Below are positions 18,104 to 27,184 of a stretch of DNA of 64,000 bases, piece by piece (within the stretch, counting starts at the first letter, position 1; each line of letters starts with the position of its first letter). This stretch comes from SAR324 cluster bacterium JCVI-SC AAA005 (lineage in GTDB: Bacteria > SAR324 > NAC60-12): NCBI GenBank assembly GCA_000224765.2, contig AGAU01000066.1, forward strand, positions 1 through 64,000. Direction: 5' to 3'. The position numbers and the translations under genes were made by a program. The notes below the pieces were generated by a model. That model had not been told where the DNA came from. It saw only the letters and a list, made by a program, of their open reading frames with translations, and searched no databases.

Positions 18104-19633
18104 TTAGATTGAACCAGCTTTAAGAGTAAAATCTGGTAAGTTGAATAAGGTTTTTTCTGAAGATTGTAAAGTTTGTGGGGGTACTAATTGGTTACTTAAA
18201 GAATTGATTCCTTTACGAATCGAAATTATTTGATGCCTATAGACCTCATCAATCTCCATACTTTTTTGGGCATTCTTCAAAGCATTGTGAATAGTTGAAT
18301 GGCTACGACCCAGAAACTGGCCGATCTGACTTAACGACATCCCGAAATCTTTTGTCAATATGTAGACTATATATTGACGAGCTTTTATTACTCTTTGGTC
18401 TCTTCTACCGGATTTGACATCTTTCAAACTCAAACGAAATGCATGGCAGACATGCTTAATAACTTCGTCTTCTGAACTATCGAAAGTGTAAGTTTCATTG
18501 TTAACAGTTTGCTGGTGACCACGGCTCATTTCGTCTGCGTTGGGTATTAATTTTTTTGCCAGTTCCAAAGAAATTTTCTCTCCCATAAGTGATGAGTGTG
18601 CGCCCAAACGGATTAAAACCCCTTCCAACTGACAAATATTAGGAGGTAAATTATTGATTATATAATGACAAATTTCTTCGTTTAGTTCAATTTGTGAATT
18701 TTTCGCTTTATTCTGAAGTATCTGGAGGCAAGATTTGCGATCTGGAGATGGTAAATCAATTGATAGCCCAGATTCTAATCTGTTGGCAAGATTAGAATTG
18801 AGCCCTGTTATTCTGCTAGGAAGATTGTTTGCTGAAAGAATAATCTGTTTACCTGATTCCTTCAGGGTGTTTATAGTGTGTTTTAGTTCCTGCTGGCATT
18901 GGGGTGAGCTGCTTAATACTTGGACATCTTCCAAGATCAAAATGTCTGTGTTTCTGAATTTATCACGAAATTTAGACATCTGATTGCTTCGAATATCTTG
19001 AATGAATTGATTAAGAAAACTTTCAGCATTCAACATCATCAGCTTGTTTTCAGGATGCTCTATAAGCCACTCTTTAGCAAGGGCTTGGAGCAAATAACTT
19101 TTTCCAGTACCCTCCTTTCCATAAATCAAGAAGGGGTTAAAGCTTTTGGCAGGATTCAGAAGGACCTGCTCTGCAGCTTTAAAAGCTAATTGATTAAATT
19201 CACAGATTACAAAGTTCTTGAATCGGCAGGATTCGAAATTTGCAATAATACTTAATGGACTGGCTTTTTTGTAGGCGCCAACCTCTGGCACATCATTTTT
19301 AAAGAAATTTTCGCCTTCTTGACTCTCGAAGAGAAATTCTTCTTGAACAGCTAGTTTTTGTGTTCCTCTAGAACCAACTAGGTATTCAAATCTCTTTCGA
19401 CTAAATTCACCGAATTCAGGGTAGGAGTCTGCAAGTGCAGACTTAAGATGACCTTCGTGATTATTCTTTATATCAAGTCGATGTAGTTCGTGGGGGATTC
19501 CGGCGAAAACTACCTTTTTGGAGGTGATTTTCACCAGTAGTAGGGCATCCAACCAATTAGATCTACAACCTGAAGGAAGCAATTCCCTCAGCCTAGACTT
19601 GCAGATTTTCCATCGGTTGTTGTCAAGATCCAT
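18104..19633 (-). CDS. dnaA: Chromosomal replication initiator DnaA (divergent)
   Basis: A 509-residue DnaA: domain I (about 1-85), a linker, the AAA+ domain III (about 130-350) and the DNA-binding domain IV (390-509). Walker A is GKEGTGKS (172-179). Walker B reads ILILEDVQ (231-238) instead of the usual LLIDDIQ. Domain IV has the helix-turn-helix signature region RDQRVIKARQYIVYILTKDF and GRSHSTIHNAL (442-452), where most DnaA proteins read GRDHTTVxHA; the DNA-contacting Asp is Ser444 and the following Thr is Ser446. No dnaN follows, and no TTATCCACA-type boxes were seen in the flanking gaps, so this is not clearly an origin region. It could be a second, diverged DnaA. Confidence 0.82.
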   Translation of the reverse strand: MDLDNNRWKICKSRLRELLPSGCRSNWLDALLLVKITSKKVVFAGIPHELHRLDIKNNHEGHLKSALADSYPEFGEFSRKRFEYLVGSRGTQKLAVQEEFLFESQEGENFFKNDVPEVGAYKKASPLSIIANFESCRFKNFVICEFNQLAFKAAEQVLLNPAKSFNPFLIYGKEGTGKSYLLQALAKEWLIEHPENKLMMLNAESFLNQFIQDIRSNQMSKFRDKFRNTDILILEDVQVLSSSPQCQQELKHTINTLKESGKQIILSANNLPSRITGLNSNLANRLESGLSIDLPSPDRKSCLQILQNKAKNSQIELNEEICHYIINNLPPNICQLEGVLIRLGAHSSLMGEKISLELAKKLIPNADEMSRGHQQTVNNETYTFDSSEDEVIKHVCHAFRLSLKDVKSGRRDQRVIKARQYIVYILTKDFGMSLSQIGQFLGRSHSTIHNALKNAQKSMEIDEVYRHQIISIRKGINSLSNQLVPPQTLQSSEKTLFNLPDFTLKAGSI

Positions 19634-19792
19634 CTTTTACTCAGCATCCAAGTCCAATTGGATATCCATATTGCCCCACCGAACTCCCCCAGAGTCCGAA
19701 GAAGCTGGAGGATCACTCTGCACCTATCAAAAGTAATGCCGTGGGAGTAATCCTTCAGGATAAGTTCGTATAGCAAATTTTTTCTGATCAAT

Positions 19793-19825
19793 TTAGGAAA
19801 CTCAAAATTTGGAGGAGTTTCCTAA
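19793..19825. repeat. Perfect 11-bp inverted repeat upstream of dnaA
   Basis: TTAGGAAACTC (19793-19803) and GAGTTTCCTAA (19815-19825) are perfect reverse complements separated by 11 bases. It sits 160-192 bases upstream of the dnaA start codon. No T-tract follows on either strand, so it does not look like a simple terminator; an operator or the scar of a lost element are possible. Confidence 0.6.
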
Positions 19826-19983
19826 TGAAAACAATTGACTAGCTTGAGGCTGGCCAAATAATGAGTGGCAGTCTTGCTGGTCAAATCAGCAGGTAATTTG
19901 TAAAGATTTGAATCCGTCGATGGAAGAGGCTCTATCAAGCCTTTAGTGTTGCGTCCAGCAGTAATCTAGTGCGAGAGGAGGGT

Positions 19984-20011
19984 ACGTTGCTGCCTCTCAA
20001 TTCAGCAACGT
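19984..20011. repeat. Perfect 9-bp inverted repeat with short T-run
   Basis: ACGTTGCTG (19984-19992) and CAGCAACGT (20003-20011) form a perfect stem with a 10-base loop, followed on the plus strand by TTTG. It resembles a weak plus-strand terminator, but no plus-strand gene precedes it. It could end an unrecognised transcript or belong to a degraded gene. Confidence 0.5.
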
Positions 20012-20332
20012 TTTGATTCATGTTGAACCATTGGAAGAAACCTTACGAGAATCGAATTTTGAAATCAAACGATTTTTTTACAAATTATATCAGATGTTAA
20101 GCCATAAAGCATTGATACCAGATTACAATTTTTTTAAACATTTATTCTGAAGTCGAGGGAGGAGGTTAATCTGAAAAACTGAATAGTTAAATATCAAAAT
20201 AAGTCTAAATATGTTCTTATTTGTCTTAGTTGTCACTAAAATGAAAATCTTTCAAAATATTTAAGAATCAATAAACAATGCATTGGGATACAAAAAACAC
20301 TAGCTTATTTCTCCTCTATTGGAAATTTGATT

Positions 20333-20995
20333 TTAATAGAATTTCTTGGAGTCTTCCCAGCTAAATTCCAATCGACCCTCAAGACTAGTTATCTCCAATT
20401 TGAAGGGCTTTGGTCCCAATTTTACCCCTGTTGTGAGTTTGTTTAATTTTGGAAAACTGATTTTGAAGACTTCTATCCAACGGTCCAAATCTTTTAGATA
20501 TCTGCCTAGAAGTAATCTCTCCTGATCAGTGTTTTTTATTTTTTGAATCTCCATAGGAACCACTTTATCTCCATCATCGTCATAAAGTTGTGCCTGCCAG
20601 AGAGAATCTTTTTTACCAAAGTTAATTTTCTTGTTACTTCCTGAATAAATCATCAATAAAAAATCAAATTGATTGGCAAATTGTTGCTTATGCTCAAGTG
20701 AAATTTCTAGACTCGCAGCTTCATCCAATTGATATGAACTTTTTAAAGAATCGTTTAAAAACTGCCTGTAGTCTTCACTACGAAACAATCCAGCAGCAAT
20801 CATTTTCGTATTATAGTCTCGATAGATTTCATTTTTACGATATGAATCTGACAGTATTTGTCTTAGCTGTGGGGGTGTCTCCCCTAAATTTTCATAAATG
20901 GGGTGCAGAGCCCAGTAGTCCGTTGTGGAACAACCAAAGCAGATTATGGTAGCCGTTAGGGAAATAATTACCCGGGTCGCGAACAATTTTATCAT
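20333..20995 (-). CDS. Hypothetical lipoprotein, 220 aa
   Basis: A signal peptide ends in the lipobox ICFGC, with Cys22 as the lipidated residue, so the mature protein is anchored in a membrane facing the periplasm. The mature part is a mixed alpha/beta protein with no recognised domain; the second half has the beta-rich stretches DSLWQAQLYDDDGDKVVPME and KPFKLEITSLEGRLEFSWED. Its start overlaps the ribBA stop by 4 bases, so it is translationally coupled to ribBA and probably shares its transcript. There is no sign that it acts in riboflavin synthesis. Function unknown. Confidence 0.75.
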   Translation of the reverse strand: MIKLFATRVIISLTATIICFGCSTTDYWALHPIYENLGETPPQLRQILSDSYRKNEIYRDYNTKMIAAGLFRSEDYRQFLNDSLKSSYQLDEAASLEISLEHKQQFANQFDFLLMIYSGSNKKINFGKKDSLWQAQLYDDDGDKVVPMEIQKIKNTDQERLLLGRYLKDLDRWIEVFKISFPKLNKLTTGVKLGPKPFKLEITSLEGRLEFSWEDSKKFY

Positions 20996-22221
20996 GGTGT
21001 TGCCCCACCATTTTTTTTAATCAAATGTCCAAGTTTATCTTGTTTGGTCTTTAGGTAATTAACGTTGTTAGGATGCTGCCCTTTTTCGAGAGGAACTCTT
21101 TCAATGATTTTAAGCCCATGCCCCTCAATACCAACGATTTTTCGGGGGTTATTTGTCATCAAGCGCATCTTTCGTACCCCCAACAAGCTGAGCATACGAG
21201 CACCCAGTCCGTAATCACGAAGGTCGTCTTTAAAACCCAGATGATGGTTGGCCTCCACAGTGTCCATTCCCTCTTCCTGAAGCCGATAAGCTCTTATTTT
21301 ATTGAGCAACCCTATTCCTCTTCCCTCTTGCGGTAAATATAGAATGACACCTCTGCCCTCAGCCTCTACCATTTCCATAGCACTTTGCAGTTGAGGTCCA
21401 CAATCACACCTTTGAGATCCAAACACATCTCCAGTTAAACATTGAGAATGAACTCGAACTAAAACAGCATCTTCTTTGGACCATTGTCCTTTTACCAAGG
21501 CAACATAGTCTTTATTGTCAACTTCACTGAAGAATCCTACTACTTTAAAATTGCCAAATTGAGTAGGCATTTTCGCCTCTGATTCAATTTTAACGACACT
21601 ATCATAATGGGTACGATATTTTATCAGATCAGCAATAGTTGATAACTTCAATCCGTGTTGATCAGCAAAGCGACGAAGCTCAGGGTATCTAGCCATGGAA
21701 CCATCATAATTCATTATTTCACAGATTACCCCCCCTGGTCTAAATCCGGCGATTCTAGAAAGATCAACAGCACCTTCAGTGTGGCCTGCCCGTTTTAAAA
21801 CACCACCTTCATTGGCTTTCAAGGGAAATACATGACCAGGTTTTACTAAATCTTTTGGAGAAGCATCGGATTTCATTGCAGTTAGAATCGTTTGTGCGCG
21901 ATCAGCTGCAGATATTCCCGTAGATACGCCCTCTGCAGCTTCGATTGTTACTGTAAAGTTTGTGCCATGTTCTGTTTGATTATGTGCCACCATCAGGGGT
22001 AAATCCAATTGCTTTGTTCGTTGAGTATCCAATGCTAAACAAATTAATCCTCGGGCGTGAGTTGCCATAAAATTTACTATTTGAGGAGTTACCATCTGTG
22101 CTGCACAAACGAGATCTCCTTCATTTTCTCGATCATCATCGTCGATTAGAACAATCATCTTGCCAGCTTTAATATCCGCGATAGCTTCTTCAATTGGATC
22201 AATTCTTAGAACTTCAGTCAT
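20992..22221 (-). CDS. ribBA: Bifunctional DHBP synthase / GTP cyclohydrolase II
   Basis: Makes both precursors of riboflavin: 3,4-dihydroxy-2-butanone 4-phosphate from ribulose 5-phosphate, and the pyrimidine precursor from GTP. The N-terminal RibB domain (1-200) has the acidic loop DRENEGDL (30-37) and [11 protein letters not shown] (144-154). The C-terminal RibA domain has the zinc cysteines C261, C272 and C274 in [15 protein letters not shown] and the QEGRGIGL motif. Length 409 is normal for the fusion. The start overlaps the RibD-reductase stop by 8 bases. No FMN riboswitch was recognised upstream. Confidence 0.95.
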   Translation of the reverse strand: MTEVLRIDPIEEAIADIKAGKMIVLIDDDDRENEGDLVCAAQMVTPQIVNFMATHARGLICLALDTQRTKQLDLPLMVAHNQTEHGTNFTVTIEAAEGVSTGISAADRAQTILTAMKSDASPKDLVKPGHVFPLKANEGGVLKRAGHTEGAVDLSRIAGFRPGGVICEIMNYDGSMARYPELRRFADQHGLKLSTIADLIKYRTHYDSVVKIESEAKMPTQFGNFKVVGFFSEVDNKDYVALVKGQWSKEDAVLVRVHSQCLTGDVFGSQRCDCGPQLQSAMEMVEAEGRGVILYLPQEGRGIGLLNKIRAYRLQEEGMDTVEANHHLGFKDDLRDYGLGARMLSLLGVRKMRLMTNNPRKIVGIEGHGLKIIERVPLEKGQHPNNVNYLKTKQDKLGHLIKKNGGATP

Positions 22222-22864
22222 TCAACCTTTCAATTGGTTTTAATTCTAATAACAAATCAGGGTCTAGTATTTCTGTTTTAACAATTTTAAAATTCAGGGT
22301 GTCAATCAATTTTTCAATTCCAAGTGCACCACACCATGAGAGACCCTCATCACCAAGAATGCGTGGAGCTAAAAAAAGATAAATTTTATCAACAAGCTTT
22401 GACTTGAGAAAACTTGCGTGTACCTTAGCCCCTCCCTCAACAAGAACTGATTGGATCCCTAATTTTTCGAGTTGGGGCAATAGCCATGATATCTCTGCAT
22501 GAACACCTGGGCTTGTTAACCTAACAAGATTTGATAGAGTTTCCCAATCTTGCTTAGGCACATTTCTACCAACGACCCAAATAGTTTTAGATTCATCATT
22601 TCGCAAGCATTTTGCTTGTCTTGGCATTCTACCACGTCCGTCCATTATAATTTTAGTCGGAGAAATGCCTTGTTGAATACCGCGTGTGTTGAGTGAGGGA
22701 TTGTCTTTTAACAGGGTTTCACTTCCAATCAGTATGGCTTGATGCTCATGACGCAATCGATGTACCAGTCGCCTCGAGTTTGGACTTGTGATCCATTTTG
22801 AAACGCCAGAACTAGTGGCAATTTTTCCATCAAGAGTCGCAGCGATTTTCAAACTCACAAGCAT
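22214..22864 (-). CDS. RibD C-terminal reductase domain protein (stand-alone)
   Basis: A NADPH-dependent pyrimidine reductase domain without the deaminase half of classical RibD. The opening SLKIAATLDGKIAT, then WITSPNSRR, the LIGSETLLKDNPSLNTR segment and VLVEGGAKVHASFL are the RibD_C hallmarks. It should reduce the deaminated riboflavin intermediate, matching its overlap with ribBA. The deaminase must be encoded elsewhere. I chose the ATG at 22864 (MLVSLKIA); another ATG 30 bases upstream would reach past the divergent lipoprotein's region and adds a non-family extension. Alternatively it could belong to the related reductase group acting on other pterin-like substrates. Confidence 0.82.
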   Translation of the reverse strand: MLVSLKIAATLDGKIATSSGVSKWITSPNSRRLVHRLRHEHQAILIGSETLLKDNPSLNTRGIQQGISPTKIIMDGRGRMPRQAKCLRNDESKTIWVVGRNVPKQDWETLSNLVRLTSPGVHAEISWLLPQLEKLGIQSVLVEGGAKVHASFLKSKLVDKIYLFLAPRILGDEGLSWCGALGIEKLIDTLNFKIVKTEILDPDLLLELKPIERLND

Positions 22865-22896
22865 CTCGAGAAATCTCCTTGTTTGAGAAATCAATT

Positions 22897-23133
22897 ATGA
22901 GTAAATTCGGATTTAATTTTTCTTTCTTCGTCCCTATAATATTTTCAGTTATAGTGCTTGGCGGATGTGCAACTCACTGGCAACATCAAATTGACAGTTG
23001 CACTTTCGAATCAGCAGATCCACCACTGCGAAGGGTAATTAACTACAATGACCATGGGCTTTGCGACAGGGCTCTTGCACCAAGAACTCCGCCAAACCCA
23101 AGAGTTCGCCTGAAACAGAAAATGAATTACTAA
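22897..23133 (+). CDS. Small hypothetical lipoprotein, 78 aa
   Basis: A short exported protein: a signal peptide (FGFNFSFFVPIIFSVIVLGG) ends at a lipobox LGGC, leaving a mature peptide of about 55 residues with two further Cys residues (in SCTFES and GLCDRA) and many Pro and Arg. I take the ATG that starts MSKFGFN; an upstream in-frame ATG at 22879 lies closer to the divergent ribD-like gene. Small lipoproteins of this form are common and mostly uncharacterised. It is followed 73 bases on by another small exported gene. Confidence 0.6.
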   Translation: MSKFGFNFSFFVPIIFSVIVLGGCATHWQHQIDSCTFESADPPLRRVINYNDHGLCDRALAPRTPPNPRVRLKQKMNY

Positions 23134-23206
23134 AAAATGAATTAACCGCGACCGTACATGGAGGTTCGGGCGCTACAAGACTAACTCTTTCTTCTAGGAG
23201 TTGTTC

Positions 23207-23503
23207 ATGTTACGCCAAATGTGGCTCTATGTGGTCCTGTTGATTTTTTCATCAAATTTATTCGGACAAAATACTACTAACATATCTCAACCAAAAACTG
23301 GTAGGATTGTCAAAAATTTGATTTTTCAAATAGTTGATCGAGAACCGATTCCAAACAAAAAATTTGATTATGAGGGCCTACATCAGGTTGTGCACGAAGC
23401 AGGACCAAATAAGTACTTTCGTTTCAAAGTTTACCCAGAACCCTTACGTTCAAAAAAGATGAGGATATTTGAAGGGGGAATACCGAGGATGAACCAACCT
23501 TAA
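23207..23503 (+). CDS. Small exported hypothetical protein, 98 aa
   Basis: An ATG placed six bases after AGGAG (23196-23200) opens a frame with a clear signal peptide, MLRQMWLYVVLLIFSSNLFG, cleaved probably before QNTTN. The mature part is about 78 residues, basic, with no cysteine and no recognised domain. It follows the small lipoprotein gene and precedes cheY by 94 bases. Function unknown. Confidence 0.6.
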   Translation: MLRQMWLYVVLLIFSSNLFGQNTTNISQPKTGRIVKNLIFQIVDREPIPNKKFDYEGLHQVVHEAGPNKYFRFKVYPEPLRSKKMRIFEGGIPRMNQP

Positions 23504-23597
23504 TCTCACTGAAGTCTACTACTGACACTCCACACGATTCTAACTCGCTTTGCATGATGTAGAGCAGTTTACCAACACGATGTGAAAGATTGATCTT

Positions 23598-23978
23598 ATG
23601 TCTACTGATCCAAACATGACTATCTTGGTTGTGGATGACTTCTCGACAATGCGCCGGATTGTTAAGAACATCCTTCGTCAATTGGGTTTTAGTAACACAA
23701 TCGAAGCAGACGACGGAACCACAGCACTAGAAAAATTAAAATCAGAGAAGATCGACTTCGTTATAACGGATTGGAATATGCCTAAAATGACAGGACTAGA
23801 ACTTGTGAGAATGATTCGTTCTGACTCAGAACTTAAGCACCTTCCAATTCTAATGGTGACTGCTGAAGCACTTCAGGAGAATATTGTTGCCGCGGCAAAG
23901 GCAGGTGTTAACAATTACATTGTCAAACCGTTCGACGCAAAAACCCTTTCTGAAAAGATGAATAAGATTTTTCCTTGA
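23598..23978 (+). CDS. cheY: CheY-like single-domain response regulator
   Basis: A 126-residue receiver domain with all phosphorylation residues: acidic pair D13/D14, phospho-acceptor D58 in ITDWNMP, T88 in MVTAE and K110 in IVKPF. The overall sequence (SEQ pattern [21 protein letters not shown]) is that of chemotaxis CheY, which binds the flagellar switch protein FliM. No other chemotaxis or flagellar genes are in the window, and the neighbour on the opposite strand is an unknown helical protein. CheY identity is therefore from sequence similarity alone. Confidence 0.88.
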   Translation: MSTDPNMTILVVDDFSTMRRIVKNILRQLGFSNTIEADDGTTALEKLKSEKIDFVITDWNMPKMTGLELVRMIRSDSELKHLPILMVTAEALQENIVAAAKAGVNNYIVKPFDAKTLSEKMNKIFP

Positions 23979-24011
23979 ATCAAATCCACCAATTTTTTCA
24001 GAAGTTTGACT

Positions 24012-25331
24012 TTAAAATTCTTTGTCCTTAGGAAGGTTTCGAGAAAAAATATTTGATTGTACTTCCTTTTCATCTTTGTTTGATTTGAAATCCCTCTCCT
24101 CAGGCACATCGCCCTTAAAGAAGGTTGGTACTGCTTCTGCGGCTTCTCTCTCCTCACGAGACTTTCTGCCACGATCCGGGGCTTGTATTGGTTTAGTCTT
24201 TACATATTCAATTGCGTTGTGAAGCTGCTGTTGAAGAGTACTGACTCCTCTTTCGTCATGAATTCTGGTCAACAATTTTTTAGCATGTTCCATTCGTTTA
24301 AAGTGGTCAGAATTTAAAGAGCCTCCTAATTTTGGTAGATATTGGTAGACCATTAAACAAATTAGAGCAAATTCTCTAACCGTAGGACTAAGATCTTTCC
24401 TTGTAGCTTTCTTCATCATTGGAAGGGTTTCCATGATTGCTCTCATCGACTTTGATAAATTCTCAACAGTAGTTTTAGCTTGTTCCTTGTCGCCTGTCAT
24501 AGTGCCAATTAAGTTAATCTGAGCCGTTCTACGATAAAATCGACTTAAATAGTAACCAGAAAGCGGAATAGACTTTTTCGTTTCTTCTAAGACTTCTACT
24601 AAAACAGATTTGTTTTTTGAAGCCATTGGTAAGGCGGAAATACCTTCTAAAATGGGTGATAGTATTTCTTCATGTTGTGCCCGATTGAGTTTCAATAATT
24701 TCTTTTTATCCATCTCAATGGACTCTTTTGTGTCGAAATTATGATAAGGTAAAATCTTAATAACTTCTTTTAAGTACTTGATATGGTTTGCTAAGGCTAT
24801 AAAATCTGCCTTTGATTCTTTATCCTGTTTTTGAATATGAAGATCGTCTTGTAAAAAAAAGAGAAGATGGCCCAAATAAATCTTTTGCGCCTTCATTGCT
24901 AGACGGAGCTTTTCGGTGTTTAGAATCAGATCATCAGCTTCCATCATCGAGAGCATGAAAGCGTCTCGATACTGTAAAACACCTTCGTGGGCACCCTTCC
25001 TAAGAAAATCAGAGACCATTTCGATTCGAACCTTGGAATTGGATGGATCCGCCTCCAATGAGCCACTAAATTTTTTCATACTCTGAATAGTGCTAGTTGC
25101 AGCGAGCCTTGCACCTGTCATTTCAAGCTTTTTGACATTATTTGGATCTGCAGGTTCTCTCTTACGTTGCACAACCTGACGAAGAAACTGATTTGAAGGG
25201 ATCGATTTCTTGTATGAGCTCAGTTGACCATGAAGTTTTTCCAGGTCGATCCTCATCTTGTCAAAAAGTTTGTGAGTCTCTCTGACTTCTGGAAGTTCTC
25301 TTAATTCCTGTCTTTCTTCATCTGAAAGCAT
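24012..25331 (-). CDS. Large alpha-helical protein of unknown function, 439 aa
   Basis: A soluble, mostly helical protein with no signal peptide and no membrane segment. Residues 1-45 look like a coiled coil (ERQELRELPEVRETHKLFDK). The middle (about 80-370) could be helical repeats of the TPR kind, with regular aromatic and Leu spacing such as YRDAFMLSMMEADDLILNTE. The last 50 residues are charged and low in hydrophobics, hence probably disordered. I do not recognise the family. It converges with cheY (33 bases between stops) and diverges from pal across a 315-base gap. A link to chemotaxis or to envelope control is only suggested by position. Confidence 0.7.
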   Translation of the reverse strand: MLSDEERQELRELPEVRETHKLFDKMRIDLEKLHGQLSSYKKSIPSNQFLRQVVQRKREPADPNNVKKLEMTGARLAATSTIQSMKKFSGSLEADPSNSKVRIEMVSDFLRKGAHEGVLQYRDAFMLSMMEADDLILNTEKLRLAMKAQKIYLGHLLFFLQDDLHIQKQDKESKADFIALANHIKYLKEVIKILPYHNFDTKESIEMDKKKLLKLNRAQHEEILSPILEGISALPMASKNKSVLVEVLEETKKSIPLSGYYLSRFYRRTAQINLIGTMTGDKEQAKTTVENLSKSMRAIMETLPMMKKATRKDLSPTVREFALICLMVYQYLPKLGGSLNSDHFKRMEHAKKLLTRIHDERGVSTLQQQLHNAIEYVKTKPIQAPDRGRKSREEREAAEAVPTFFKGDVPEERDFKSNKDEKEVQSNIFSRNLPKDKEF

Positions 25332-25646
25332 GTTTGATCCTGAACTATTAACAATGATTGGAGATTTAGAAATTAATGGAGTTTCGCGTGCAAGGTTTAT
25401 GAAATTTCAAAAATCCATTTCGTATCTTTTCACCATTTTCTTGATCTAAATATCCTGATATTTTGCAGAGATAAATTTTAATTTTACAGTTAAAATTAGT
25501 TCACAAATCTTTAAACACACAAAATTATGCGTGCACTTCAAAAATGTAGATTTATATTTGGGTTCAGGTCCTGCATGATGTGAAGAAATTTGAATTAGCT
25601 CACAACTGGTGGGTTCTTGACAAACAATTGATCTAACTGAACGCGC
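25332..25646. other. Divergent promoter region between helical unknown and pal
   Basis: 315 bases separating the start of the minus-strand helical gene from the start of pal. Both genes need promoters here. A TTGACA-like hexamer occurs about 30 bases before the pal start codon, too close to serve a normal promoter for it. No hairpin, tRNA or small ORF with a good ribosome-binding site was found. Confidence 0.4.
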
Positions 25647-26492
25647 ATGCGAAATATTGCCAGAAGAAAAAAATCATTGGTTCTGGGTAGTTTTCTGGTG
25701 GCCTTGTCTAGTTGTACGGACTATCTCTTCCCTCCCCAGCCTCCAGAAAGTGTTGAAACCACTCAACTCAGCGCCATCAGTGACCAAAGCGATCTGAGTG
25801 AAATTGCAAAGAAGCCTGTTTCTGCATTGGAGCAGGTAGCTGGAACTGTAGAAACTGGAGATCCCGATGAAGCCTATCGTCAAAGGCAGTTGGAGCGAGA
25901 AGCACTGATGAAGAGGCTGGAAGCCAAGCAAAAAGAGATGTCAGAGACAGATGACTCTGACAATCTTTTAAGCGGGGCTCTGCTAAATCCAGACGGAAGC
26001 TTCGCCGCTCCTGGTCAAAACACTGCGTTGATCACTTCTATGAGTGATGATGAGAGACGCCGCTTGTTGGACGCGATTCATACTCAATTAGCGGAATACC
26101 AAAACCTGGGAATTCCTCCAATTCGCGACGAGCGAGCAGATTTGCTGATGCCAAGAATCTTTTTTGATTTCGATAAAAGCGCAGTTCGTAACGAATTTAA
26201 AGACCGACTTCTCCAAATATCCCGTAATCTACTCCGTGAACTCGAGAGAAGAGGGGATATGGTTCTTCAAGTTGAAGGACATGCAGATGAAAGGGGGAAC
26301 GAGGAGTACAATCTGGTTCTTGGACATCAGCGAGCAAATTCTGTAAAAGATTTGCTGAAAGCTTACGTTGCTGATCCAGGTACACTTCAAACGGTAAGTT
26401 TTGGGGAGGAGTTCCCTGCAGTACCCCAATCCAATGAACAAGCTTGGAGTCAGAACAGGCGAGTTCAGTTTACCTTCCTACTTCGTCCATGA
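25647..26492 (+). CDS. pal: Peptidoglycan-associated lipoprotein Pal (OmpA-like domain)
   Basis: An outer-membrane lipoprotein that binds peptidoglycan and works with the Tol complex during cell constriction. The signal peptide ends at lipobox LSSC (Cys23). A long, acidic, probably flexible linker with a coiled-coil-like stretch (residues 75-100) leads to the OmpA-like domain from about 168, with FFDFDKSAVR, VEGHADERGNEEYNLVLGHQ and the peptidoglycan-binding RANSVKDLL region. At 281 residues it is longer than E. coli Pal (173) because of the linker. It starts the pal-tolQ-tolR-lpxB run, 5 bases before tolQ. Confidence 0.9.
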   Translation: MRNIARRKKSLVLGSFLVALSSCTDYLFPPQPPESVETTQLSAISDQSDLSEIAKKPVSALEQVAGTVETGDPDEAYRQRQLEREALMKRLEAKQKEMSETDDSDNLLSGALLNPDGSFAAPGQNTALITSMSDDERRRLLDAIHTQLAEYQNLGIPPIRDERADLLMPRIFFDFDKSAVRNEFKDRLLQISRNLLRELERRGDMVLQVEGHADERGNEEYNLVLGHQRANSVKDLLKAYVADPGTLQTVSFGEEFPAVPQSNEQAWSQNRRVQFTFLLRP

Positions 26493-26497
26493 TCTAA

Positions 26498-27184
26498 ATG
26501 TCCCCACTGCTCCAATCTCTGCAGCAGTCAGGACCGCTTGCCATTAGCATCCTGCTGCTGCTGCTGATCTGTTCTGTTTCAGTTTGGACGATTCTTATCA
26601 GTAAAATTCTAGTTTGGAAAAAATACCGATCCTCCAACAAAGACGTTTTGCGTAATTTTGAAGAAGTGAACAATCTCTTTCAATTCATTGAACAAACTAA
26701 ACAGTGTTCCGAAGGACCAGTTCAAAGATTTGTTATCGATGCAAGTCAAGAAATCGATCAGCTAAAACCTCTTACTCATTCTAAAATTGAGTATCGTTCT
26801 GAATTGATTGAGTTGTTAGATAGATCATTTGAGGCCATGGTTGTTCATGAAGAACTTAAATTGCGTACGGGTCAATCAACATTGGCAACAATATCTGTGA
26901 CGGCTCCTTTTGTCGGTTTGTTAGGGACTGTCCTAGGAGTGATTGATACCTTCCAAGGAATTTCACAACTTCAATCTGTAGAATTGACGGTTGTAGGGCC
27001 AGGAATCTCTGAAGCCCTGGTAGCAACTGGTGCGGGGCTCTTTGCAGCTATTCCGGCGGTAGTTGCCTATAACCTTTTCAATGCCTACATTCGTGATTCT
27101 ATAGAACAAATTGAGAGCTTGTCATTAAAGTTTCTTCAACGCCTGCATCTGCAATTCCTCCTGACAAATGAGAAGAAGAACTAG
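26498..27184 (+). CDS. tolQ: TolQ / ExbB-type proton channel subunit
   Basis: An inner-membrane subunit of the Tol-Pal motor, 228 residues, with three membrane segments: residues about 13-35, 128-150 and 170-195. The diagnostic GLLGTVLGVIDTFQGIS and GISEALVATGAGLFAAIPAVVAYN stretches are present. Together with TolR it uses the proton gradient to energise envelope invagination. The reading frame overlaps tolR by 17 bases. ExbB is a possible alternative name, but the neighbouring pal favours TolQ. Confidence 0.9.
   Translation: MSPLLQSLQQSGPLAISILLLLLICSVSVWTILISKILVWKKYRSSNKDVLRNFEEVNNLFQFIEQTKQCSEGPVQRFVIDASQEIDQLKPLTHSKIEYRSELIELLDRSFEAMVVHEELKLRTGQSTLATISVTAPFVGLLGTVLGVIDTFQGISQLQSVELTVVGPGISEALVATGAGLFAAIPAVVAYNLFNAYIRDSIEQIESLSLKFLQRLHLQFLLTNEKKN

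Larger units (their letters stand above)
19634..20332. other. 699-base gene-poor gap upstream of dnaA
   Basis: No convincing gene. It contains two perfect inverted repeats (separate entries) and plus-strand open stretches that read somewhat like protein, notably 19965-20150 with VAASQFSNVLIHVEPLEETL and RFFYKLYQMLSHKALIPDYN, lacking an ATG near its start and preceded by two in-frame stops. This may be an eroded gene. The AT-rich last 200 bases before the lipoprotein stop codon hold nothing I can name. No consensus DnaA boxes or tRNA were seen. The dnaA promoter should lie in the first 200 bases. Confidence 0.4.

Noticed and set aside
19588..19791. 67-codon minus-strand frame covering the dnaA start region
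   Set aside because: It overlaps the dnaA N-terminus in another frame and has no family-like features.
19984..20011. Inverted repeat as a standard terminator
   Set aside because: The T-run after the stem is only four bases long and there is no plus-strand gene upstream to terminate.
22865..22896. FMN riboswitch upstream of the riboflavin genes
   Set aside because: Only about 32 bases separate the RibD-reductase start from the divergent lipoprotein start, too few for the conserved RFN element, and no RFN-like sequence was seen.
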